Origin: Hemicordylus capensis
Lineage: Eukaryota; Chordata; Lepidosauria; Squamata; Cordylidae
Direction of reading: 5' to 3'
Assembly (NCBI RefSeq): GCF_027244095.1
Contig: NC_069659.1
Span: 177,188,001 to 177,252,000 of the forward strand
DNA length: 64,000 nucleotides
The translations under genes were made by a program, and so were the position numbers. Position 1 is the stretch's first letter. Every line of letters begins with the position of its first letter. Below, piece after piece: positions 12,330 through 23,600 of this stretch. The notes below the pieces were generated by a model, which made no database searches, had not been told where the DNA came from, and was given only the letters and a program-made list of their open reading frames with translations.

Positions 12330-12362
<33 letters not shown>
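12303..12362. repeat. Compound (TG)n/(CA)n microsatellite in the WDR87 3' UTR
   Basis: About ten GT units, a short TTTATA break, then about fourteen AC units. It starts within six bases of the WDR87 stop codon and, being an inverted GT/AC pair, could fold into a hairpin in the transcript. Confidence 0.85.
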
Positions 12363-12363
<1 letters not shown>

Positions 12364-12367
12364 AAGG

Positions 12368-15300
12368 TTATTTGGCATGACCACGTGGATCTACATACAA
12401 GCACAGCTTCGACCGTTTTCTTTTGGATAAGGTCTTCCACTTGAGCAACATAGTACCAAAACGGGCAATGCCCTGAGGTTTGAAGGAGTGCACATTATTC
12501 TGGTAGCTGAGTGGGATGATGCTGTGCAAGGTGGGGGGCCTGGGGAGAACAGAGGTAGAGTGTTGGACCAGTTCATAGAGGACTCGCTGACCCAAATTGG
12601 CCTCTGCCTCACTCAGATTCACAACTTTGCCTCTGATGCATTTGCGCTGGCGGTGATCGCCCATCAACAGCTGCTGTGTCATGCCCCTGATGACTGGGTT
12701 GCTCAAACCATAGAGGTCTAGCAACCTGGAGGAGTTTTCCTGCCAAGCTGCTGATTCAGTACCCTCTTCCTCCCCCTTCAGGGATACAAGTGTCTGGTAG
12801 AACTTTGTAAACTTATCCCAGTCAATTTCCTTATCATTGAGACGGAAAATGTGTTGCCGGGTACCCTTCTTGAGTTCACGTCGATGTTTTTGCTTTGATG
12901 GTTCTGTAGGGATGTACAAATAGTTATCTGGAAGCTTCTGCCTCTTCAATCTTGGGATGTGGTCAAGATGTGGTTCCTCCACAATGGCCTTCCAGGCACC
13001 CTCACGCTGCAAGCCAATGGACCACATGAGCTTGGCCTGTGGACCCACCCTTTTCAGTGACTTCTCCTCTTCTCTCTCTTTCTCTGTCTCCTTTTCTCTG
13101 TCTTTGCCCCTCTTTCTCATGCCTAACATTATGGGTTGTGATCTGAGCTGGAGGCGCTTCTCCTTGTGCCGCTGTTCTAATCTTTCCTTTTCAGCCCTTT
13201 CCTGTTTAGCATGCCACTTTTCAGTGGTGATCCTGACCATCTTGTCCAGCCAGGCCCTCTTACTCATTAATGTGCTGTCACCCTCCTTCCATTCCTTCTC
13301 AGCTTTCTTCCACCAAGACTTCTCCTTGACGTCTCTTGTCAGCTGCTCTTTCATAGTCTGAGCCCTCAACACAGACAGAGCAGTCTTCAGCAGCGTCCTA
13401 ATGTTGACCTCAAACTTCTTAACGTTAGTGTACCAGGGCTGGTGGGCCTCCATTGCTTCCTTTAGCTTCATCAAAACAAAAGTGGATTCTTTGGATAAGT
13501 GTTCCTGCTTCTCCCTACCTTCCTTCAAAATTTCCTCTGTTTTTTGTAGCAAAGCATCAGCCAGTTCCTTGGCATCAGCTGTGGGAGGGAACTGAAGCAG
13601 TGAAGCCACTTGGAAAAGGTGCTGATATGTCTTAGAGTCAATGACCTCGAGCTTCTCTGGCTTAGTCAGGGTGTCCAGAAGCAACTGAGCACGACCTGGA
13701 AAATCAAGTTCTCTATCTTGAGCATGTTCCTCCTCCCACATGGCAACTAATGCCTCTCTTTCATCCTTAGATAATGTCCTAATGCCTATGTCCTCCTGCA
13801 GATCAGCACCCCACAGGTCAGTTTTCTGCAGGCCAGCCTTTTGCAGGTCTGTTTCCTGTAGGCCAGCATCCCACAGGTCAGCTTCCTGCAGGCCAGCCTT
13901 CTGAAGATCGGTTTTCCACAGACCAGCCTCCTGCTGGTCAGGTTTCCATAGGCCAGCTTCCCGCAGGCCAGTTCCTTGCAATTCACTTTCCTGCAGGCCA
14001 GCTTCCCACAGGTCAGGTTCTTGTAGGCCAGTCTTTCGCAGGTCAGCTACATGCAGGCCAGTCTCTCGCTGATCAGGTTCAGCTTCCTGCAGGTCAGCCT
14101 CTTCTCTCTCAAAGGTTAGTCTCTCCCTTGTTTGTCTTTCTTCCTCCAAGTCCACCTCCCTTAATTTTGACACAGCCAGCTCCTCTGCTTTTGCCTCAAC
14201 TACCTGCTTTATTTTTTCTTCAACTAGCTCCCATAATCTTGCCTCGGCCAGTTCTGTCGCACTTGCTTCAGCCAGTTCCATTTCTCTTTCTTCAGCCAGC
14301 TCCATCGCTCTTGCAGTAAGTTCCAAAACTCTTGCCTCATCCACTTTAGTTTCTCTTTCCTTGACCAGTTCCATAGCTCTGGCCCTGGCCATTTCCATTG
14401 CTCGTACCTCAGCCTGCTCCTTTATCCTTGCTGCAGCCAATATTTCCCCTTTCCCCTCGGACAGCACCATCAATTTGGCTTCAGCTAGCACCTTCTCCCT
14501 CTCACCAGCTAGTGTTATATTTTGTACTGCAGCCAGGTCCCTCTCCCATGCCTCAGCCAGTGCTATCCCTTTTGCCTCTTCCAGTAACTCTTCCCTCATT
14601 TCATCCAGTGCCCTGCTCTTCAATTCAGTCAGAGCCATCTCTCGTGCTTCAGCCAGAGCTATCTCTCGTGCTTCAGCCAGAGCCTTCTCCAGTGCTTCAG
14701 CCAGTGTCATCTCTTGTGCATGAGCCAGTGCCTTCTCCCTCACACCAGCCAGAGCTCTACTTGTCACCTCAGCTACCACCCTCTCTGATGCCTCTACCAG
14801 TGCCCTTTTCTTTGCCCTGGCCACTACCTCCTCTATCACCTTGGCCAGTGTCTCCTCTTTCTCCTCAGTCATCTCTTCTTTCATGCCCGCCAGCTCCCCT
14901 GTTTTCATTTCGGCCTGCACTCTTATCCTCATGGCCACCTCCTTTGTTTTCCTCTCAACTGCCTTGCACTCCCATTTCCTGGCTTCCTCTCCCTCTTTCC
15001 CCATGGCCGCCTCCTGTTCTTTCCCCACGGCCGCCTCCTCTCCTTTCCCCATGGCCGCCTCCTCTCCTTTCCCCACGGCCGCCTCCTGTCCTTTCCCCAC
15101 GGCCGCCTCCTCTTCTTTCCCCACGGCCGCCTCCTCTCCTTTCCCCACGGCCGCCTCCTCTTCTTTCCCCACGGCCGCCTCCTCTCCTTTCCCCACGGCC
15201 GCCTCCTCTCCTTTCCCCACGGCCGCCTCCTCTCCTTTCCCCACGGCCGCCTCCTCTTCTTTCCCCACGGCCGCCTCCTGTCCTTTCCCCACGGCCGCCT

Positions 15301-16941
15301 CCTCTTCTTTCCCCACGGCCGCCTCCTCTTCTTTCCCCACGGCCGCCTCCTCTTCTTTCCCCACGGCCGCCTCCTCTCCTTTCCCCACGGCCGCCTCCTC
15401 TCCTTTCCCCACGGCCGCCTCCTCTCCTTTCCCCACGGCCGCCTCCTCTCCTTTCCCCACGGCCGCCTCCTGTCCTTTCCCCACGGCCGCCTCCTCTCGT
15501 TTCCCCACGGCCGCCTCCTGTCCTTTCCCCACGGCCGCCTCCTCTTCTTTCCCCACGGCCGCCTCCTGTCCTTTCCCCACGGCCGCCTCCTGTCCTTTCC
15601 CCACGGCCGCCTCCTCTCCTTTCCCCACGGCCGCCTCCTCTCCTTTCCCCACGGCCGCCTCCTCTCCTTTCCCCACGGCCGCCTCCTCTCCTTTCCCCAC
15701 GGCCGCCTCCTCTCCTTTCCCCACGGCCGCCTCCTGTCCTTTCTCCATGGCCGCCTCCTCTTCTTTTCCCATGGCCGCCTCCTGTCCTTTCCCCATGGCC
15801 GCCTCCGGTCCTTTCCCCTTGGCCGCCTCCGGTCCTTTTCCCTTGGCCGCCTCCGGTCCTTTTCCCTTGGCCGCCTCCAGTCCTTTTCCCTTGGCCACCT
15901 CCAGTCCTTTCCCCTTGACTGCCTCCTGTTCTTTTCCCTTGGCTACTTCTCGTCCTTTTGCCTTGGCTGTCTCCAGTTCTTTCCCCTTAGCCAGTTCCTT
16001 GCTTTGAAGCACCTCTTCCTCTTCCTCTTTAGCTATTTCTTCCCCTCTGCCAGCCCCTTTCTTTTTTGTTTTTATCATGGCCTTCCTCCACCTCTTTTGG
16101 GAGGCTGCTATTTTCTGCTTGCTGACTTCTACTCCTGACTCTGGCTGCTTCTTCCTCATTGCAGTTTTCTCTTCCTCTGTCTCTTCCACTTCCCAAGCCC
16201 GGTCCTCCAGGCTGCCAGGTCCTTCAGGTTTCTCAATGACATTCTTTGAGATAGGTTGTCCTTCCTCCTTCAGAAACACCTTTGTCTTACTGCTTACTTC
16301 AGACAACAACTCCCTAACAAAGGGCTTCAGCAACTCTTTCTGCCTCTCTAATTCAGGGGTAGTTTGCTCCTGAGAAGTGAGGATGGGCTCGCATAGGACT
16401 AATAAGGATGCCAAGGACATGGTATGGCCACTCAGGGCCCTCCGGGCTGAGGTGACTAAGTCTTCAATCACAGTGCTCATGTCAGGCGAGGGGGCAATGC
16501 GAAGCATAAGCAGCTTCAGGAGGTCTCTGCGCCAAGTGGACGTATCAGTGCTGTACTGCTCTTTAGGGTCAATGAGGCTACCTCTGGAAGTCACAGGTGG
16601 CAACAGAGGAGATGTAAGTTTGCTAGGTTTAGGCTGCTTGGTGTCCACTGTCACTCCTTCCTGCTCTTTCCTGGCATGCTGATCCCTCTTCTTGTCAAGC
16701 TGGTGCTTTGGCATTTCACGATAGACCTGTGTGCGACTGTCTTTCTGCTGCAAGATGATGGGCTGGCCTAATTTGGGCAGCTTCTGGAATGTCTGGACCC
16801 TCTGGGCCTTCTGGGGAAGGGACTCAGAGGCCTTGAGCCAGAGCTGCTTTCCTCTAGTCCTAGGGAATGTCTTGGCAGGCTGCTCTGCATGCGACATGGC
16901 AGCACTGCTGCTGCTGCTGCTGCTGCTGCTAGTGCTTGTGC

Positions 16942-16975
<34 letters not shown>

Positions 16976-17088
16976 GCTCTTTGCTAGCAATTCATCACTC
17001 CCCTTTGCAGCTATCACAACCTTTTCAGGTGCCAATTGCATCTTAGGAAGCCTCTCTGGAGGGAGCCGCTTGGCAACATCAAAGGCAT
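12368..17088 (-). CDS. WDR87: WDR87 terminal giant exon (coiled-coil, repeat-rich)
   Basis: One 4,721-bp exon: acceptor ACCCTGCCAG at 17089, stop TAA at 12370-12368, about 1,572 residues. In order it holds AFDVAKRLPPE; a Ser tract from CAG/AGC triplets (about 16900-16985); a basic region; a Lys/Glu-rich helix; the octapeptide array (about 15000-15960); 11-mer-like helical repeats (about 14170-14830); a pentapeptide-like array (13795-14064); a non-repetitive helical C-domain (DEREALVAMWEEEHAQ onward); and a basic end, DPRGHAK. It is open throughout. Antisense open frames over the repeats are by-products of the stop-free repeat unit. The C-terminal 450 residues look the most conserved part. Upstream codons that remain open past 17088 are intron, because the splice phase and acceptor fit at 17088. 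Confidence 0.92.
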
Positions 17089-20000
17089 CTGGCAGGGTCA
17101 AGAGGAAGAGGTAAGAATAACAGGAGAAGCTATGACAATGATAGATCACATGCTTTGCTTGGAGAACAAGCAAAGCATGTTCTCCAAGCAAAGAGGAGAG
17201 CTGGTCTTGTGGCAGCAAGCCTGACTTGTACCCTTAGCTAAGCAGGGTCCACTCTTGGTTGCATATAAATGGAAGACTAGAAGTGTGAACCCTGTAAGAC
17301 CTTTAGGGGATGGAACTGCTCTGGAAGAGCATCTAGGTTTCAAGATACCTCCCTGGCTTCTCCAAGATAGGGCTGAGAGATATTCCTGCCTGCAACCTTG
17401 GAGAAGCTGCTGCCAGTCTGTGAAGACAATACTGCATTAGATAGACCAATGGTCTGACTCAGGATATGGCAGCTTCCTATGTCCCTATGTTCCTAACAGT
17501 CCTGGATCCATGATCTGAGACAGCTTCATATTTGGAAAGGGAGCCTCTCCAAACTTTCTACATCCAACTAACCACTAAGGTAGAGTTCTCCATTGTAAAG
17601 GCCAGGAGCCATCAACCCTAAATGCCGCTCCCTGAGTAAATGGTTTATTGGGCCTGGCTGAAACTTGAGCCAAAACTGAATACTCTGCACACATGTGGAG
17701 ACTGCACTTTGCCCAGTGCCTGGGGAGTTTCTTTAAAGGAATTGGAACCCTCTTAAAAGGCATGCACAGAATGCTGGGAAGTGTGATCCTTTCCACTGCT
17801 TTCCTCCTAGAGCTCTTGATAAAGGACTCTGTCTCTCTTAAAGAGCCCACCCAGCATTGAGAAAAGTGCAGTAGTGTGTGGAAGTCAGCATAGTGGGAAA
17901 TGGCTATCACAATGAAGGTGTTTTTAATGACCCCCACTTGTAAAAGAGTGAAGATCACTGCTCTAAGGCAAAGATGCAGTTATGGTTTGGGATCAAGAAG
18001 AGAGACACTGAACACCCTGAATTTGGTGAAAGCAGAGATCATTGAAACAGTATTCCAGTCACATTTCTCACCCTTGTCAAAGACACAATGAGGCTCTACA
18101 CACGATCCATATGTAGAGCCTTACCAGGCTCTCCCAGCAGACTAGCACCCAGCCATCCCTGGGCAGCTGGATCGGCTGCCCACATGATTACTGGCTCCGT
18201 CACAGAGCTGTTAGGGGTGATAGGGATCAGGGGCTGCCCAGCCCTCAGAAGTCCCAGAATGCCCCATGCAAGTGCTGGACCCCTGAGGCTGGGAGGCCTG
18301 TTGGAGCCTCCCAGATGGGGGTCGCCTTGTGAGTCACCATGGCATGGATCCACACTGTGGTGACTCACAATCGCCAAAATAGGGCTAGCAGAGTGCTCAC
18401 TCTACTAACCTCTTTTAAGGGGGGCAATAAGTGGGCTAACTGCCAGGAGGTGTACAGCTCCTGGTGGTTCTCATGACCACTTGAAAGCGGGCTGGGCTTC
18501 CTTAGCCTGCTTTCGAGCAGTCGTATGAATTACCTCAATGAGTATTTTGCTTTTTGGATGGGGGGGGGCATGGCCACTGCTCTCTGCCTTTTGAGAACTG
18601 AACCACCACCAACACTGATGAATTCCTAGGCTTCCAAAGAATATTAGCTGAGGAAGTGAGGTGGTTTGCATTGGCAAATTCCCATTAATGCCACCATAGA
18701 ACAGCAGTCCTACCTCACCCTGTCCCAGTCAAGCTTGGGCCATACACTGCAGAGTTGTTAAAGTAATGGTTAAACCAAACCTTCTTGGCAGTCAGATTCA
18801 TTCTGTAATGTGGAATGGAAACCAAATAGGGGATTGCTGAGAAATCTGGATTTGCAATGGTGTGACTCAGTTATCATTTGTCTGGGTTCTGTGATGGAGG
18901 AACTGCTCCAAAATGGAATCCCTTGAACCTCTGGGGTTCCTTCTTCCCCTCAATGTGATTCTGCTGTAGCCTTACTCCTATGGAAGTGAAAGGCAATACT
19001 CGACCCATCCCACACCTGGCCATAGGCTGTGAGGCCCCTAGTTGGTAATGGATTCAGAGAGCTGAGGTCTGCATTGTAGTGACACAAGGAATCTGCACGA
19101 ATGCAAATGTTGGGTCCAACCTGATCTAATCAGAAACTACAGATGTTGGTTTAGGGTTCTTTGAGCATTTTGGAATGTCAGGATTGGAGTCAGGTATATA
19201 ACTGGGATAAACTGTGAAACCTGGAATACAAGTAACCTAACACCAGATAATTGCAGGGGAAGTGATCTAACACCAGAGAGTTACGGGTTACCAGAGAGAC
19301 ATCAAAATTGGCCACTTTATTAAACAGTAAGTTTATTAACAGCTCTAAAATGTTTTTAAATGGAGAAATACGTGTATGGGCATGCTAGCAGACAGACAGG
19401 TGGGCAGACAGAGGGCAGAAGATGGGTGTTTATCCCCAGCTGCAGTCACAAACAGACAGTCTCTTGCTGCCAAAGGTCCATTTTTTCTGAAGGAGATTGA
19501 ACAAATCTGAACCAAACTGGGAACTTCTCTGACCTCCTCTGAAATGGCCCATGTCAGGCCCTTTCCGATGTTCCCGATCCAACATTGCACAGTCCTAAGT
19601 GATACCACCTCAAGTTTGTAAGAAGAGTTTGAAACAGAGTTGTACTTACTTGAGCTCTGAGGAGGTTTCCGCACATGCTTGACAGCAGGTCCCAGCCACC
19701 GGGCCTGTGACCCCATACTCTGTTTGTTTTTTTCAGTCAAACTGTCCATTCTTTCCTGTTTGGTTTTTTCAGTCAAACTTCCCCTTCTTTCCTGTTTGGT
19801 TTTTTCAGCCAAACTGCCCCTTCTTTCCTGTTTGGTTTTTTCAGCCAAACTGCCCCTTCTTTCCTGTTTGGTTTTTTCAGCCAAACTATCACGTTTTCCC
19901 TGAGGCATGAACCTGCGCCGGGAATGGGGCGGGCGTATGAGTCGGGTTTGTGTTGGGAGATGCTCGTTCATCAGGAACAGATTAGCATTCAGCTGGTCTT

Positions 20001-20653
20001 CAACACGATTCATCAGCCATAATGCCCCTTCTTCAGCTTCATGCTGCTTCTCATGCACCCTGAGAGAGAATTTGTCTTCTGGACCATGGATTACACTTGT
20101 CCTGGAAGAAGAAAGGAAAAGTCATGAAACTGGGGCAGAATGTGGGTGGGATCCAAACCTCTCATTTAGTGTGACAAAACTAATCTCTCTTTGCCACACA
20201 AAAACAAAATAAGAGTCCTCATCTTTTTTTGGAGCATCCCACCCTCCATCCCACTGAAGTAGTTTTAGCTGCTTCAACCGAGTGATCATTGCATTAAAGA
20301 TTGATCAATTGACATACACAGGTATTCTTAACATTGTTAATGGGGAACATAACACAAACTAACCAGAGCAGAAGCTTCATGCTCCACGTGGCACCTGGAA
20401 TTTTCACAATGTTTGAATAAATGTGTTTGAATATATGCATGAACACAAACATACCATAAAGTCCCCCAGTATCCCCTGTAGTCTAGTAGGGGTGTGCATA
20501 AAACTGGCTGGCCCAGTTCAATTCAAGTCTGAACTGGACCCAAACTGTACTGGGCCAGTTTAGTTTTGCCCCCATCAACCACCCTACCACCAGTTCAGGT
20601 TGGTTCTTGTGTATGTGTGTGTGTGTGTGGGGGGGGGGGTGTTTCATGAATAT

Positions 20654-20692
<39 letters not shown>

Positions 20693-23600
20693 AACCCCTC
20701 CGGGAGGCTTCTCCAAGGCCACTGGGCAGAGGCCCCAGAGGTTTCCCCTCCCCCCAACCAGCCTCCATTATGTGTTAAGTCACCCAGTTCAGGCAGTCTA
20801 CGGCCCTTTCCAGGCCTCGCCCCCATTGCAGTGGCCATTTTGGAGGCTGCTGCACCTGTTCAATGGGCCTCTGCGTAGCCGGGTCATGACCCTGGCCATG
20901 CATGACCCCGTGCATGCGCAATGGGTCTCTGCATGACCCAGGCCATGCAGAGGCCCTTTGTGCATGCATGGCAGCCTCCAAAATGTCCACTGCAACAAGG
21001 GTTAGGCCCGGAAAGGGCCGGAGACTGCTCAAACTGGGCAATTTAACACATAACGAAGACTGGTAGGGGGGAGGGGGAACCTTCGGAAATCCCCTTGCAG
21101 CCTCAGAGAAACCCCCCTGGAGGAGGTGAGTAAAAAAAAATTATTATTTTTTGCACTGAACCCCCAAGCAGGTCGGGGTGGGGTGGGGTTTGGCTTGACG
21201 TTGAATCAAACTGGGGGTGTTCGGCTTGACATTGAGCCTTTGAACTGAACTGGTTTGGTATTGAACCAGGTCAATATCAAACTGGTTTTCACATCCCTAT
21301 AGTTTAGGTCTGGACCCAACATGGAATGGTGCTCAGATAATTCTGTCTCCTGATTTGAGAAGGAGCAACTGGGAAGTTGGTCCTCCAGATAGAACATTTG
21401 GCTGATGGTGGGACAAAGTAATAAGGCCCTTCAGGGAGCTTCATCCTAGGAGGGGAGGCCCTTAAAATGCTGACTGGTCCCCAAAAGAGACACAACTTCT
21501 GGCCTAGACCCAATCCAAGAAAAGATCTTACAAGTCGTCCTCGCTTCCTTCTGTCAGCCGCTGCACCTCCTTCTTCAGGACAAACTTGTCGGTGATGCCA
21601 GCAACAGAGTCTAGCAGGGATCGAGCCAGGTTACGCACTTTATTGTTCTCATCCAGTAGGGCTTGGGCCAGCGACACCACTTCTGTATCAGTCAACAGGT
21701 TCATCTTTCCAAGTGTCTCCCAAGCTGCTAATCTCATCCTCGCCTAGGGGGAAGAAGCAAAGTCCAAAAATTCTTTCATAGGTAAAGCTGATGGCTAGAG
21801 ATCAGACTTGGACCTCAGTTCAAGGTCATCCTCTGCCATGAACTCTTTGTGCCCAACTCTCTCTTGGCCTCATTTGCCCCTTTGTAAGATGGTAATAACA
21901 GTAGCCCACCTCACACAGTGGATGTGAGGACCAAGAAAATGGCCTATACAGCACTTTGCAATTAAAAAGGTGTTGGATGATAGAGTTGCTGAAGGGATGG
22001 GAGAGCATTCTGGGGCTAGAATGTTTGCTGTGGACTGGAAATTCCAATACAGTTTCACTGTAGCCTGCCACCCATCGCATAGCCCAATGCAGACCTGCTG
22101 TTTCACATTGGCATGCCTCTTCCCCACCCCCATTGAATTGGGTATTCTTAGCATTTATTTTGTCATTATGTGCTCTAGTTAGTGATATGTAACTGTAAAT
22201 TGCCAGTAGATGTGTGTGAGAGAGAATGTGAATCTAGGGCTCCTAGCTGTCAGGCTCCAGACCCCTCAGTAGGGGTGTGCAAACTAGGGATGTGCAAAAA
22301 ATTTCGGGCACAGATCGATCTGTGCCCGAAATGAGCAATTTTGGGTGATTCGGGGCTGAACCGAATCACCACCGATGTCTGCTGATATTTTTCGGGGCCG
22401 AGCTGAATCACCCGAATTTTGGGGCTGAAAAATTCGGGTGATTTGGCTCATGGTTGATTTGGGGGGATTTTTTGAAGTTTTAGTGACTTTGGGGCAGTTC
22501 AGGGGCATAGCATGGGATCTGGGCAAAAAGAGTGGGGTGGGGTGGTAGTGCCTAATGGGTGCAGGCTACCACCCTAATTTCAGGGGGATTGGGCAAAGGG
22601 GTGATTTTGGGGAAATTTCTGAATTTTTCATGTCTTTGGGGCAGTTTGGGGCATATTGGGGCACAAAGTGGGGCCTGGGGCAGAAGATTGGGGTGGGGTG
22701 GTAGTGCCTAATAGGTGGAGGCTACAACCCCAATTTAAGGGTGATTGGACAAAGGGCTGATTTTTTGAGAATTTTTGAAGTTTTTGTGTCTTTGGGGCAG
22801 TTTGGGAGCAGAAAGTGGATCTGCCCCAAAAGGGTGGGGTGGAGTGGTAGTGCCTAATGGGTGGCAGCTAACAACCCAATTTCAGGGGGATTGGGCAGAG
22901 GGCTGATTTTTTGGGAATTTTTGAAGTTTTGGTGTCTTTGGGGCAGATTGGGGGCAGAAAGTGGATCTGCCCCAAAAGAGTGGGGTGGGCTGGTAGATAG
23001 TGCCTAATGGCTGGAGGCTACCACCCGTCCCCAATTTCAGAGTGATTGGCCAGAGGGCTGGATTTTGTTGATTTTCTGAGGTTTTTCTTCATAAAGTGCT
23101 TTGTGGTAGATTGATTCATTCATCATATTCATAGTAAATGCGAGTGTGAAAAAGTGAAAGTGGGGTCATGAGAGTTCTTTAACTGAAAAAAATCTCATTT
23201 GCTATCATTGAATGAGAATTCACACCTCAGAAAATAAGGGAATAACATCCCTTCAGAAAAACTTCTGGCTCCAGACCCCTCAGTAGGGGTGTGCAAACTT
23301 GCTCAGCTCGTCGGATTTGAAGTCAAACCAGACCGGCCTTGGCCAGTCTGAGTTCAAACCAAACTCTGCTGCCGCTGGCAGCCGCATCAGTGGCTGCAAG
23401 GGACAGGGCTCCCCACCTCCGCTGGCCTCTGCCATAGTAAACAGGGCTGGGTCAGGCCACTGAGCATGCTTAGAGCATTTTAGTGACTTCCATGCCTGTG
23501 CAAAAATCCAAATGGGGTGCGAACTGGCCCTGCCTACTCTGGGGGAGGCCAGGGGTGGTGATGGGGACTGCCACCATGCCCACTGCACACCCACACACCC

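Noticed and set aside
15000-15960. Regularly spaced repeats resembling a CRISPR array
   Set aside because: Units are contiguous 24-mers without unique spacers, and lie in a coding exon of a vertebrate gene.
14398-16007. Long plus-strand open frames (506 and 388 codons) over the WDR87 repeat array
   Set aside because: They are antisense shadows: a 24-bp unit without stops in any frame stays open on both strands. No start context or splice support.
17089-17218. Extending the last WDR87 exon up to 17218
   Set aside because: The frame stays open, but the acceptor at 17089 and phase match with the 19650 donor place the border at 17088.
17210-17280. A 5S rRNA gene
   Set aside because: Only parts of 5S are recognisable and they are joined to a SINE body; the same arrangement recurs at 23.9 kb.
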